Positions 27,713-36,985 are shown, counted from the stretch's first letter. The stretch: 64,000 nucleotides of DNA from Nonomuraea ceibae (GCF_019396325.1 NZ_JAHKRO010000003.1:62001-126000), one strand, 5' to 3'. Numbers and translations: made by a program. The notes: generated by a model from the sequence alone, not told the origin.

Positions 27713-30700
27713 GCCACGCGCAGCTGATGGAGCGCGAGTTCGAGGAGAATATCTGCGCCGAGCTGGCCGAGTGCGGCTGGCTGTATGAGGACGACGGGAG
27801 GCCGACGGGCCGCTGGGACGTCGGCCTCGCGATCGCGCCGGCCGACGTGCTCCATTGGCTGAGCACTCAGTACCCGGACGAGTACGAGAAGGCCGTCCCC
27901 GGCGACCTGGTCGACGGGCAGAGGGCCGACGCTGAGCGGAAGCTCCTCGAGCACATCACCAAGGAACTCGCCAAGGCCACAAGGATGGACCCGACGACCG
28001 GGCACCCTGTCGGCGGCCTGCTCGGTGTGCTGCGCAACGGCTTCTCCTACGCCCAGATCGGCCGCCCCGCGGCGAAGTTCGGCCCGATGATGGCTTTCCC
28101 CCCGGCGAATCCGAACCTGACCGAGGTCGTAGAAGCGGCCGAGTCGGTCCGACTGCGGGTCCTGCGCCAGGTGCGCTTCGATACGAAGACCAACGAGAGC
28201 ATCGACGTCGTGCTCCTCGCCAACGGTCTGCCGGTCGTCACCCTGGAACTCAAGACCGACAACACGCAGACCGTTAACCACGCGATCCGCCAGTACAAGG
28301 AGGACCGCAAGCCGGGGAGGAGCCGCCCGCTGCTCGCGCCCGGGCGCGCCCTCGTCCACTTCGCGGTCTCCAACGACCTCGTCTACATGACGACCAAGCT
28401 CCAGGGCGGGGACACCGTCTTCCTGCCCTTCAACCAGGGCAACGACGGCCACGCGGGCAACCCGCCGTCGGGCACCGGCTCGTCGACGAACTACCTGTGG
28501 CGCGAGATCCTCGCGCGCGCGACCTTCATGCGGGTCCTCAAGGACTTCGCGCTCTTCGAGCCCAGCAAGTCCGGCAAGAAGGACGAGGGCCGCCTCGTCT
28601 TCCCCCGGTTCCACCAGCTGCGCGCCGTCGAGCGCGTCGTCGCCGACATCGAGGCGAACGGGACCGGCAAGCGCTACCTGATCTGGCACTCGGCTGGCTC
28701 GGGCAAGACCAAGACGATCACCTGGCTCAGCCACCGCCTGATCCGCCACATGAGCGCCGACTCGAAGTCGACGTTCGACTCGGTCATTGTCGTCACCGAC
28801 CGCACGGTCCTCGACGAGAATATCCGCGACGACATGAACCTGGTGCAGTCGAGTAAGGGGCTCGTCGTCGCCGTCGGCGAGAAGTCCGGCGCCAAGTCGC
28901 CGCAGTTGAAGAAGGCGCTACTCGAGGGCGACCACATCATCACCTGCACCCTGCAGACGTTCCCCGAGGTCATGAAGCTCATCGAGGACACCCAGGAGCT
29001 GCGCGGGCGGCGCTGGGCCGTGGTCGCGGACGAGGCGCACTCCTCGCAATCGGGCTCCGCCTCGCGCCAGCTCAAGGAGCTGCTCGTCGACGCCGAGCTG
29101 GATGTAGGGGAGGACGACATCAGCGCTGACGACCTCCTCATGGCCAAGGACTCGGCCATCGCTGCGTCGAGCAACATCACCTTTATCGCTCTGACCGCAA
29201 CCCCGAAGGCGAAGACGCTGCGCCTGTTTGGCACCCAGCGCGAGGACCGCTGGGAGGCTTTCGACACGTACACGATGGCCCAGGCGATCGAGGAGGGCTT
29301 CATCCTCGACGTGCTGACGAACTACTCGACCTATGACATGTTCCTCCGCGTAAAGGGCACGCTCGAGGGAAAGGCCTCCGAGAGCGAGATCCAGGTCAAC
29401 ACCGGCGAGGCTGTCTCGAGTATCGTCCGCTACGCGAGGCTCCACCCGACCGCGATCGCACAGAAGGTGCGGGTCGTCGTCGAACACTTCCAGCGCAACG
29501 TCAGCCACATGCTCGGCGGCCAGGCGCGCGCCATGGTCGTGACGAGCTCGCGCATGGAGGCGCTGAGCTGGTCACGCAAGATGGACGCGTACATCGCCGA
29601 AAAGGGGTACGAGCTGCACACACTGGCCGCGTTCTCGGGGGCGCTCACCGACGAGGACGGCGAGAGCGTCACTGAGGTGTCGGTGAACGGCGTGAGCGAC
29701 GTCGGCAGGGCGTTTCGCGAGGAGGGCGTCTACCGCGTCCTCATCGTCGCGAACAAGTTCCAGACCGGCTTCGACGAGCCGCGCCTCATGGCGATGTACG
29801 TCGACAAGAAGCTCTCCGGCGTCGCCACCGTGCAGACCCTCTCCCGGCTGAATCGGATCTACCCTGGCAAGACCGCACCGATGGTCGTTGACTTCCGCAA
29901 CACCCCGGCGAGTGTCCAGAAAGACTTCAAGCTCTATTACTCCGACGCGCACGTCGACGGCGACATCGATCCCAATGCGCTGATCACGGTGGGAGAGCGG
30001 CTCGACACGGCCGGACTCTACACGCACGAAGAGATGGACGCCGTCGCCGACGCATTCCTCCAGGACGCCGGCGGCGAGGCGATCGCCAAGGCCCTGTCTC
30101 CGATTAAGAACCGGTGGAGCGGCCAGTGGCGTCAGGCTGTGCTCTCCAAGGACAAGGCGCAGAAGGAGTCCCTGGAGTCTTTCCGGGCCGATGTACTCGG
30201 GTACCGCAACGCCTGGCAATTCCTCAGCCAGATCGTCGATTACCAGGATCCTGAGCTGCACCGGCGCGCGATTTTGGCGACGCTGCTCGCCCGCAACCTC
30301 CAGACCGTCGGTAGCGACTACGACGACAGCTTCCTCGAGGGCGTGCAGCTCTCCGGCGTCAAGCTTGTGCCCTCCGCCATCAACGAGGACCACTCGCTGA
30401 GCGAGGGGAGCGGCGAGGGCATCAAGCTCCCGATCTTCGACGGCGAGCACACGGGCAGCGCCGCGCCGAAGCGCGGCCCGCTCGACGAGGCCATAGACAA
30501 GGTCAACGAAATGTTTAAGGCCAAGGGCATCGACGTCAGCCCCAAGAGCGTCTCCGGGTTCATCACGACCTTCTGGGGCTTTCTCGACGCGAACGAGGAG
30601 GCGGTGGCGATGGCGAAGAACAACACCGTCGCCCAGCTCAAGGCGTCCGAGGGCTTCAGTGGTGCTGTCGGGCTCGCGGTTCTGAAGACGGTGAACGAGT

Positions 30701-30825
30701 CGAAAGAGATCCAGTCGTACATGACCGATCCGGCGTTCATCGGACAGATCGCCGACATCGCGGCGGACGCCCTCCACGCCCAGCACAGCTCCGACCCGGA
30801 CGCGGGCTCCGAGGCCGAGGGGTAA
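27709..30825 (+). CDS. hsdR: type I restriction endonuclease subunit HsdR
   Basis: The protein has 1038 aa. The N-terminal nuclease has D166 and E180-x-K182 (the PD-(D/E)XK signature of HsdR). The SF2 translocase has Walker A HSAGSGKT (K333), DEAH at 441-444, an LTATP motif and a C-terminal helical domain. It hydrolyses ATP to pull DNA and cuts unmethylated DNA as R2M2S. All motifs are intact and the frame is whole. It is followed 5 bp later by an XRE regulator, probably in the same operon. Confidence 0.92.
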   Translation: MSHAQLMEREFEENICAELAECGWLYEDDGRPTGRWDVGLAIAPADVLHWLSTQYPDEYEKAVPGDLVDGQRADAERKLLEHITKELAKATRMDPTTGHPVGGLLGVLRNGFSYAQIGRPAAKFGPMMAFPPANPNLTEVVEAAESVRLRVLRQVRFDTKTNESIDVVLLANGLPVVTLELKTDNTQTVNHAIRQYKEDRKPGRSRPLLAPGRALVHFAVSNDLVYMTTKLQGGDTVFLPFNQGNDGHAGNPPSGTGSSTNYLWREILARATFMRVLKDFALFEPSKSGKKDEGRLVFPRFHQLRAVERVVADIEANGTGKRYLIWHSAGSGKTKTITWLSHRLIRHMSADSKSTFDSVIVVTDRTVLDENIRDDMNLVQSSKGLVVAVGEKSGAKSPQLKKALLEGDHIITCTLQTFPEVMKLIEDTQELRGRRWAVVADEAHSSQSGSASRQLKELLVDAELDVGEDDISADDLLMAKDSAIAASSNITFIALTATPKAKTLRLFGTQREDRWEAFDTYTMAQAIEEGFILDVLTNYSTYDMFLRVKGTLEGKASESEIQVNTGEAVSSIVRYARLHPTAIAQKVRVVVEHFQRNVSHMLGGQARAMVVTSSRMEALSWSRKMDAYIAEKGYELHTLAAFSGALTDEDGESVTEVSVNGVSDVGRAFREEGVYRVLIVANKFQTGFDEPRLMAMYVDKKLSGVATVQTLSRLNRIYPGKTAPMVVDFRNTPASVQKDFKLYYSDAHVDGDIDPNALITVGERLDTAGLYTHEEMDAVADAFLQDAGGEAIAKALSPIKNRWSGQWRQAVLSKDKAQKESLESFRADVLGYRNAWQFLSQIVDYQDPELHRRAILATLLARNLQTVGSDYDDSFLEGVQLSGVKLVPSAINEDHSLSEGSGEGIKLPIFDGEHTGSAAPKRGPLDEAIDKVNEMFKAKGIDVSPKSVSGFITTFWGFLDANEEAVAMAKNNTVAQLKASEGFSGAVGLAVLKTVNESKEIQSYMTDPAFIGQIADIAADALHAQHSSDPDAGSEAEG

Positions 30826-30830
30826 GGCGC

Positions 30831-31040
30831 ATGGACGAGGAGTCCGAGGCGAGCCTCGGTGACGTCATCCGCGAGGTCCGCAAGAAGCAGGGGTGGTCGC
30901 AGGGGGAGCTCGGCGAGAAGTCCGGGGTATCGCGCCCGACCATCGCGCGCATCGAGGCGAACAATGACGTCACGACTGCGACCATCGCCAAGGTCGCTCG
31001 TGCCCTCGGCCTGAAGCTCGAGCTGAGGGACGACGACTGA
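30831..31040 (+). CDS. XRE-family regulator of the hsd operon
   Basis: The protein has 69 aa with a single helix-turn-helix: GWSQGELGEKSGVSRPTIARIE is the recognition unit (cited as a span at residues 21-42). It starts 5 bp after hsdR with AAGG upstream. Small XRE proteins next to restriction genes often act as controllers that delay or limit nuclease expression. Here it is last in the operon, so it may give feedback control of hsd or of the next gene. Confidence 0.8.
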   Translation: MDEESEASLGDVIREVRKKQGWSQGELGEKSGVSRPTIARIEANNDVTTATIAKVARALGLKLELRDDD

Positions 31041-31128
31041 TCATGCGGGCCGACGCGAGCACGTCCGACCACCGCCGTTTTCGGAGCTCGTCGGTACGGT
31101 CGGTGTAACGGCTGCGAAAGGATGAACT

Positions 31129-33168
31129 ATGGCGTTGACGACGTCCCTTGCGGGCCGAGTCCGGAACACGAGCCTGCCCAAGAGCCACGCGCTCCTGCCG
31201 CTCCTAGAGGCGATCGTCAACGGCATCCAGGCAATCGACGCTCGGCGCGACGGCTCCGGCAAGCCCGGCCAGATCGACGTGAGGGTGCATCGTGACTCAC
31301 AGGCGGAGCTGGACTTCGGCCCCGTGGGGCCCGGGCGTGCCCCCATGAAGCCGATCATCGGCTTCACCGTCGCGGACGACGGCGTGGGATTCACGGCGCA
31401 GAACATGTCCTCGTTTGAGACCTTGGACAGTGACTTCAAGTCCGACCTCGGCTGCCGCGGCATCGGGCGGCTCCTGTGGCTCAAGGCGTTCGACAGGGTG
31501 TCGGTCCGCAGCGCGTACGAGGACGAGGACGGGAAGCTCCGGGGACGCCAGTTCAAGTTCTCGGTCGAGCGCGAGGTCGAGCACGACGGCGGCACAGACG
31601 GGTTCGCGCGCCCAGGCGCGGTCGTGCGCCTCGACGGTTTCAAGGAGTCGTTCCAGCAGCACGCGCCGAAGGGCGTCGACGCCATCGCGCGCGAGGTGTT
31701 CGAACACTGCATCTGGTACTTTCTCCGGCCAGGCGGAGCGCCCGTCGTGACGGTCGCGGACGACGACGAGTCGGTGTCGCTGGCCAGCCTGATGGACGAG
31801 TTCGTCGATTCGGCGATGTCGTCGTCGACGATCGAGGTTAAGGGCCAGAAGTTTGACATGCTGAACCTCCGTCTGAAGTCTTCCACGCGACACTCCGTCC
31901 CCCGCCTTCATTGGTGCGCAGCGAGCCGCGTCGTCATCGAGGAGAACCTGAGCGGGAAGGTGCCGGGACTCCACGGCAAGCTGAAGGATAAGAACTCCGG
32001 CGAGTTCGTCTACGCGTGCTACCTGACCTCGAACTTCCTCGACGAGCGCGTCCGCTCCGATCGGACGGCCTTTGACATCAGCGACCGCATCGCGGGCGAG
32101 CCGCTCGTCGACGATCTCTCGCTGGACGACATCCGCGAAGCCGTCCTCGAAGAGATTGGGGAGATCCTGAAGGATCCGCTTGAATCGGCCCGCGAGCAGG
32201 GCAAGCAGCGGCTCCACGACTTCGTGAGCAAGCGTGCCCCGCGATACCGACCTGTGCTGGCCAAGATCGAGGAGCGCGGTATTACGGTCGATCCGTCGGT
32301 CAAGGACCAGGACCTTGAGCTTCAGCTCCACCGGCACCTACAGAAGATCGAGTCCGAAGCGTTCGTGCAGGGGCAGGAGATCTTCGCAGAGGCCGATGCG
32401 GAGCCGGCGGAGGACTACGCGGAGCGGCTCGCCGCCTACCTCAGCACCGTCAGCGAGATCAACCAGTCGGATCTGGCCGCGTACGTTTCGCGCCGCCGGA
32501 CGGTGCTGGATCTGCTCGGGCGTCTGATCCGCGCGGATAAGGACGGGAAGTACAGCCGAGAGGACGCGATCCACTCGCTGATCGTCCCCATGCGGACGGA
32601 CTCCAACGAGGTCGCCTCTGACGGGTCGAACCTGTGGATCATCGACGAGAGGCTTGCGTTCCACGACTACCTCGCCTCCGACAAGACGCTGAAGAGCATG
32701 CCGATCACGGGGTCCCAATCCACAAAGGAACCCGACATACTTGCGACCCGGCTCATCGACTTGCCGGTGCTCGCGGCGGAGGGGCAGAAGCTGCCGCTGC
32801 CGTCGATTGTCGTAGTCGAGATCAAGCGCCCAATGCGCAAGGACGCCACCGAGGACAAGAACCCGATCCAGCAGTGTCTCGATTACGTGAAGAGGATTCG
32901 CGCAGGGGGAGTGATGACGGCGACGGGGAGGCCGATCCCGCCGACTCACGAGCCGCCAGCCTTCTGCTACATCATCTCCGACCTCACTGACAGGATGATC
33001 GAGCGGTGCGAGATCTCGAACCTGCGGCCGACCCACGACGGCCTCGGGTACTTCGGCTTCAACGACTCCGCCAAGGCGTACATCGAGGTCATGAGCTTCG
33101 ACGGGCTGGTCAACTCCGCCACGGAGCGGAACAGGGCGTTCTTCGACAAGCTGGGGCTGCCAAGCTAG
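31129..33168 (+). CDS. GHKL ATPase with C-terminal PD-(D/E)XK-like domain
   Basis: The protein has 679 aa. The N-terminal Hsp90/MutL-type ATPase has the N box E27/N31, G1 box D83-D-G-V-G-F and G2 GCRGIGR. The middle is helical. The C-terminal domain has D536 and E564-x-K566 (VVVEIKRP) followed by NPIQQCLDYV, matching a PD-(D/E)XK nuclease of the kind found in defence genes. ATP-dependent clamping coupled to DNA cleavage is the simplest inference. GAAAGGA precedes the ATG at 31129. It stands alone downstream of the type I R-M operon with an 88-bp gap. I cannot name an established defence system for it. Confidence 0.7.
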   Translation: MALTTSLAGRVRNTSLPKSHALLPLLEAIVNGIQAIDARRDGSGKPGQIDVRVHRDSQAELDFGPVGPGRAPMKPIIGFTVADDGVGFTAQNMSSFETLDSDFKSDLGCRGIGRLLWLKAFDRVSVRSAYEDEDGKLRGRQFKFSVEREVEHDGGTDGFARPGAVVRLDGFKESFQQHAPKGVDAIAREVFEHCIWYFLRPGGAPVVTVADDDESVSLASLMDEFVDSAMSSSTIEVKGQKFDMLNLRLKSSTRHSVPRLHWCAASRVVIEENLSGKVPGLHGKLKDKNSGEFVYACYLTSNFLDERVRSDRTAFDISDRIAGEPLVDDLSLDDIREAVLEEIGEILKDPLESAREQGKQRLHDFVSKRAPRYRPVLAKIEERGITVDPSVKDQDLELQLHRHLQKIESEAFVQGQEIFAEADAEPAEDYAERLAAYLSTVSEINQSDLAAYVSRRRTVLDLLGRLIRADKDGKYSREDAIHSLIVPMRTDSNEVASDGSNLWIIDERLAFHDYLASDKTLKSMPITGSQSTKEPDILATRLIDLPVLAAEGQKLPLPSIVVVEIKRPMRKDATEDKNPIQQCLDYVKRIRAGGVMTATGRPIPPTHEPPAFCYIISDLTDRMIERCEISNLRPTHDGLGYFGFNDSAKAYIEVMSFDGLVNSATERNRAFFDKLGLPS

Positions 33169-33834
33169 GGCGCGTATGTCTACGGTCCAGTGAGGTTCGA
33201 AGCTGGAGGCATCGGGAGAATCGAAGCGTTGAGCTGCCCCGTCTATAGCACAAACGATGCATGCCGATGCCGCTATGCCAGGGGACCTGGCACCGGTGAT
33301 TACCCGAGGCAACCCGGTGGCAAGTCGACCCGGAGCGCAGGCCCGTCAGGGCCGAGCACCGGGGCGGCGCGGCAGTCGATCGCCCTGACCCCGTATGGCG
33401 GAACCGAAGTCAGCGATCGTCACGGCCTCAGCCTGGGCTGCCCGCTCCGGTCGATGACCTGCTATTGGACCAAGGCGTGACGCAATTGGGTCTGATGTAC
33501 ACGCGGCGTGACGGTGCAGGGGGGCGCAGCCCCTTGCAGCTCTCCCGATGATGCCTCAGCGACCTGAACGGCGCGCCCTGACCATCGTGCTGGCTGCGCC
33601 GGTCTTCTATCGTCTGGCGTTCCATCTCGGTGGTTTGGAGCGCGCGGGCGGCGCCGGCCGGGACCGGCCGAAGAGCCGCAGCCCGGCCGGCTGGTCGACC
33701 GCCGCGCGATGCGGGCCGCCGTAGGCGGGCCGCCTTGAAACCGTGGAGAAAAGTCTCATCCGGTTGAGCATCCATGCCGCTGACCTGTGGTTCTCATGGT
33801 CTCTACGGCTCTGTGGTGGCCTGTTTGGAGAGGC
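33169..33834. other. intergenic region before the AICE
   Basis: No supported gene in 666 bp. Arg/Pro-rich open frames on the minus strand lack ribosome sites. It probably contains the boundary between the restriction cargo and the conjugative module, but I find no direct repeat that marks it. Confidence 0.4.
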
Positions 33835-34086
33835 TCAGTTCTCGGGCGCCCCGGACTCGCCGGCTGGGTTGACGAAGCTTCCGAGGTTCGCCACTGTGTA
33901 GATCAAACCCTCTTCGCGTAGCTGGCGTATCGCCTTGCGGATCGTGTCCCGGGCTACACCGAACTCCTGGACGAGGCGGACCTCCGACACCAGATGCTTG
34001 GGCGGGTATTCGCCGCTGGCGATGCGCGAGCGGAGCACATCGGCGACCTGTTGCCAGCGAGGGCGGTCGGGCTCGAAGTCCATCAC
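33835..34086 (-). CDS. short GntR-family repressor (KorSA-like)
   Basis: The protein has 83 aa and is essentially only the GntR winged helix: RWQQVADVLRSRIASGEY, then the recognition part VSEVRLVQEFGVARDTIRKA and the wing. It lacks a ligand-binding domain, like KorSA of pSAM2, which represses transfer and replication genes. Start GTG 34086 or ATG 34083. The divergent intergenic region holds two copies of TARGGGTAGA, one before each gene, suggesting autoregulation. Confidence 0.75.
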   Translation of the reverse strand: MMDFEPDRPRWQQVADVLRSRIASGEYPPKHLVSEVRLVQEFGVARDTIRKAIRQLREEGLIYTVANLGSFVNPAGESGAPEN

Positions 34087-34090
34087 GGTG

Positions 34091-34100
34091 TAAGGGTAGA
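34091..34100 (+). promoter_or_regulatory. operator half-site near GntR gene start
   Basis: TAAGGGTAGA differs by one base from TAGGGGTAGA at 34161-34170. It lies 5 bp upstream of the GntR start, where a bound repressor would block its own expression. Confidence 0.45.
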
Positions 34101-34154
34101 AAGGGGACGCTACAGGTCTTCATTCGCCTCTACCGATCTATATCGATCCCTCGG

Positions 34155-34196
34155 TACCCCTAGGGGTAGACAGGCTTCCTCTGTTGCTCCTACGCT
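34155..34196 (+). promoter_or_regulatory. palindromic operator and promoter for rightward genes
   Basis: TACCCCTAGGGGTA (34155-34168) is a perfect 14-bp palindrome. It overlaps a -35-like TAGACA (34167-34172), followed after 18 bp by TACGCT (34191-34196). The predicted transcript would begin at or beside the ATG at 34204, so it is probably leaderless. The divergent GntR protein is the likely ligand. Confidence 0.5.
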
Positions 34197-34203
34197 CGGG
34201 GGT

Positions 34204-34419
34204 ATGCGACTACTCGGCTGCGTCCCTATCGCGCTTCGCACTATGCGGCTTGGCCGGTCCACCGACCATCGCGACGGGGATTCGATCCCTGCCGGGGGAT
34301 GCTGTGATCATTCTCCGTACGTCGAGATCACGAGGCTCGACCGCTGGGCGCTTGGGGTGCGCCTCGAAACGCTAGCTGTCCCGCTCTGGGGACAAGGGCG
34401 CTCGGTGGTGCTGCTGTGA
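34204..34419 (+). CDS. small hypothetical AICE protein, 71 aa
   Basis: ATG at 34204 sits about 8 bp after a TACGCT -10 box, so leaderless translation is likely. The stop overlaps the next start in GTGA. No domain is recognised; the sequence is short, with several Cys and Trp. The coupling to the next gene and the promoter fit are the reasons to accept it. Confidence 0.45.
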   Translation: MRLLGCVPIALRTMRLGRSTDHRDGDSIPAGGCCDHSPYVEITRLDRWALGVRLETLAVPLWGQGRSVVLL

Positions 34420-34706
34420 GCTGCGCCGTCCTACAGTTCGAGTACCACGGTCTGCACGCGATCACTACGCAAGACCACGCTGAGCCGGTTGACTGGGCGC
34501 CCAGCGTCAAGCGCACCGATCGGATCCGGGTTCGCGAGCACACCTGTATCTGTCGGAGTCCGATCTTTGAACTCTGTACGGCTGGAGGCCTCTGGTTTGT
34601 CCGGCGTCTCACTGATGAGGACGAGGCCGCGGTCGAGAGCGCTCGGGTCTCCGCCCGCGTTGCCCGAGACCTATGGGACCGAATCCTGAGTGGTCAGGCG
34701 CGGTGA
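34416..34706 (+). CDS. small hypothetical AICE protein, 96 aa
   Basis: GTG at 34416 overlaps the previous stop. The protein has a Cys-x-Cys pair (CIC), an FELCTAGGLWFVRR beta part and a C-terminal acidic helix. No family is recognised. Its 3' end overlaps the opposing kinase gene by 36 bp. Expression is presumably controlled by the palindromic operator at 34155. Confidence 0.5.
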   Translation: MSCAVLQFEYHGLHAITTQDHAEPVDWAPSVKRTDRIRVREHTCICRSPIFELCTAGGLWFVRRLTDEDEAAVESARVSARVARDLWDRILSGQAR

Positions 34707-35261
34707 ATGAAGACTGTCGTCCTGCCGATCACTGAATGCGCATGCAATCTGGCGTGCTATGGCTTCCGGAGCGATCTCGTCAGTCTCATAGCGGCAGTAA
34801 AACAGGCTGTCGTCGTGAGCGCGCCGATCGGCCAAGGTCTCATCCCACGCGCGTAACCGTTGACTCGTGTCGTCATCCAGGCGTTGGCGCGAGCGCCTCT
34901 CGCATACCTCGCGCGACACCCAGAGCAGGGCCACCAGCCATGGCCCTGCATCGTTCAGGCGGTGGATGTCGGGGATGTTACCCATGTGGACGATGGGTAT
35001 CTGCCCGGCTGTAGTCATCCGCTCCACCTGGTAGCGGTCGACGGCGTACGTGTTTCCGTACCGTTGGGTCTCGACGAGTAGTCGTCCGGCGTTCCGCAGC
35101 TCGGCCATGCGCTCGGCGCTGATGAACTCGTACTCGCTGCCCCGCCGGTCGCCGGCCTTGAGCTTGCGCAGCAGCACGAACCGGGGATCCAGAACCGTCA
35201 GCGCGGCCGTCACCGTGCTCTTGCCGCTGGCCGGCGGCCCGTACAGCACAACGCCCTTCAC
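34671..35261 (-). CDS. guanylate-kinase-like P-loop protein
   Basis: GTG at 35261 overlaps the stop of the upstream HTH-kinase gene in GTGA, giving 196 aa; the longer frame reads through that gene. Walker A is GPPASGKST at residues 7-15, followed by a Y-E-F-I-S and E-x-x-R-Y-G-N-x-Y-A pattern as in the nucleotide-binding lobe of guanylate kinases. The lid region holds several Arg (RRSRQRL). It probably phosphorylates a nucleotide or related small molecule. It forms a translationally coupled pair with the preceding gene. Confidence 0.65.
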   Translation of the reverse strand: MKGVVLYGPPASGKSTVTAALTVLDPRFVLLRKLKAGDRRGSEYEFISAERMAELRNAGRLLVETQRYGNTYAVDRYQVERMTTAGQIPIVHMGNIPDIHRLNDAGPWLVALLWVSREVCERRSRQRLDDDTSQRLRAWDETLADRRAHDDSLFYCRYETDEIAPEAIARQIACAFSDRQDDSLHSPRLTTQDSVP

Positions 35262-36286
35262 ATCAGAATCCGTTTCAGCGTCTGACGAGTCTGGTCGGCA
35301 AGGCTGATCGCAGCTCCGAGGCGGTTGTCCACGGTGGCGTGCGCAGTGGGTGGTGCCGCATCCGTGTCGAGTCCGGCGGCGTACTCCTCCCAGTTCTGAA
35401 GCTTCCATGCGTCGCGCGGGGCGCCGCGGAACTCGATGTACTCGCGCATGGATTCGACGTCGCAGCGTACCCACACCACCGCCACATCGATCCCCTTGGC
35501 TGCGCACCGGTTCGTCAGTCTCGACACCCAATCGGGATCGGCCAGTTCGGCGATGAACGGTGCGGAGAGGATGGCCGACGTACCCACCTTGAGATTGTCG
35601 AAGGCGGTCTCCATCAGGCACCGGTACTCCAGCGGCCGTACTTCGCGCAGATAGAGGTCCGTGTGCCGGTCGTGCGGGTCACCGCCGAGTGAGACGAGCA
35701 GCCGTTCGACCATGGCGCGGGTCAGTGAGTCCTTGTCCAGGAACGCCCAGCCGGTGATGTCCGACAGGAACCGGGAGAACTCCGTCTTGCCCGATCCGGC
35801 GTAGCCGCCGACGAGCGTCAGGATCGGCTTGGGACTGCCCTTGCCGTGTCGGCGTCGCCAGGCGTCAACGACGCGGTTGAGAAGAGCGTTCTGCTCGGCG
35901 TTGGATGGGGCGCCGGAGACTTTGACGAGGGTCTGTTCGATGACCTGCGCGGCGGCGTTGTCAGCGGCGGGGTCGGAGGGTTGAGGCAAATCCGAGATGG
36001 AATTTTCCACTTCGGTTATTTCGCCGGGGAGCGGTAGCCGGAAACCAAGGGTTGGCTCATTTGCCTGATATAGGAGGCAATAGGCACGTCGGTAGTGAGG
36101 TCCGGGATATACCGATCCCTGTTCGTGTGCCCAGAGTGTCTGAAAATTAGCGGCAGGGGCGGACAGGCCGTGCCGGTGTGCGACCTGACGTAGCTGATCG
36201 CCTGCGGCTTCCAAGGTGAGGCCGTGGGCTTCGCGGTGCTGCCGCAGGACCAGGGGCTGCCATCCGGGGCGGTGAATTGTCTTCAT
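35258..36286 (-). CDS. HTH-P-loop kinase fusion protein
   Basis: ATG at 36286 with AAAGGA upstream gives 342 aa; the 134-residue extension of the open frame crosses the intergenic region and is not real. The N-terminus (about 10-85) resembles an XRE-like helix-turn-helix. The C-terminal domain is an AAA_33-type kinase with Walker A GGYAGSGKT (about residue 190), a D-K-D-S-L motif and a VVWVRCD strand, as in zeta-toxin or chloramphenicol-phosphotransferase-like kinases. The fusion suggests a kinase whose DNA binding or expression is self-regulated. It is cotranslated with a guanylate-kinase-like protein. Confidence 0.6.
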   Translation of the reverse strand: MKTIHRPGWQPLVLRQHREAHGLTLEAAGDQLRQVAHRHGLSAPAANFQTLWAHEQGSVYPGPHYRRAYCLLYQANEPTLGFRLPLPGEITEVENSISDLPQPSDPAADNAAAQVIEQTLVKVSGAPSNAEQNALLNRVVDAWRRRHGKGSPKPILTLVGGYAGSGKTEFSRFLSDITGWAFLDKDSLTRAMVERLLVSLGGDPHDRHTDLYLREVRPLEYRCLMETAFDNLKVGTSAILSAPFIAELADPDWVSRLTNRCAAKGIDVAVVWVRCDVESMREYIEFRGAPRDAWKLQNWEEYAAGLDTDAAPPTAHATVDNRLGAAISLADQTRQTLKRILM

Positions 36287-36533
36287 CGCATCCTTTTGTG
36301 CACTTCGAGGGGGCGGGCGTATGTAAGCGCATGTGTAACCGCCGTGCAGGCAGCAATGAAGGAGCTTAGCTAACGCTCCGTGATACTCGACAGCGCGAAT
36401 GCGCGATGAACTTACGGCATCCCGCCGGGGATAACGACCAGCCAGAAATGGGGTGCCGAAGTGACCACAAACGAGCGGATTTTGGGTGAGCTTCAGGCCA
36501 TTCGGTCTGAGATGGAAGAGCTGGCTTGCCGAG
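36287..36533. other. intergenic region
   Basis: Nothing convincing. It carries the promoter region of the leftward HTH-kinase gene, with AT-rich sequence around 36300-36370. Confidence 0.4.
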
Positions 36534-36905
36534 TCAGCGAGATCGCTTCGGCCCTTGGAACACGGCCTTCTCCAGATCGGCGATCCGGTCGCCCAGGACC
36601 GCCAGAGTGTTCCGCATCTGAGCGAGCTGCTCCATGACCGCCGACGAGGCCGGCTCTTCGGCGGAGAGCGCGGCGGCGGCGTCTTCACGTACGAACACGC
36701 CCTTGCCCTGCTGGCCGACGATCAGGTTCTCGGTGCGGAGAACGCTGATCGCCGCCTTGACCACGCTGGCGGATACGTCGTAGCGCTGGCAGAGCTGGGC
36801 CGTCGAAGGCAGCGCAGCGCCGGGGGTGAGTGAGCCCGTTCTGATCTGCGCGCGCAGGTCGTCGGCTATCTGGAGGTAGCCGGGCCGACCGGACTTCTCG
36901 ACCAT
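36534..36905 (-). CDS. GntR-family regulator with C-terminal coiled coil
   Basis: The protein has 123 aa. The winged helix begins GYLQIADDLRAQIRTG, with the recognition region QLCQRYDVSASVVKAAISVL. The last 40 residues are a heptad-like helix (MEQLAQMRNTLAVLGDRIADLEKAV), probably a dimerisation coil rather than a ligand domain. It is divergent from the transfer/replication operon, whose promoter contains two inverted repeats, so it is the likely repressor of conjugation genes. Confidence 0.75.
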   Translation of the reverse strand: MVEKSGRPGYLQIADDLRAQIRTGSLTPGAALPSTAQLCQRYDVSASVVKAAISVLRTENLIVGQQGKGVFVREDAAAALSAEEPASSAVMEQLAQMRNTLAVLGDRIADLEKAVFQGPKRSR

Positions 36906-36985
36906 CCAACGCCTTCCGTGGGGTGCTTACCCCTCCAGTTCAGCACAGCCGCCCGGACATGCCAACCAAGTCTTCGTGGAAGCCC

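Noticed and set aside
33428..33775. Leftward 115-aa frame
   Set aside because: Arg/Pro/Ser-rich composition without a ribosome site, typical of random high-GC frames.
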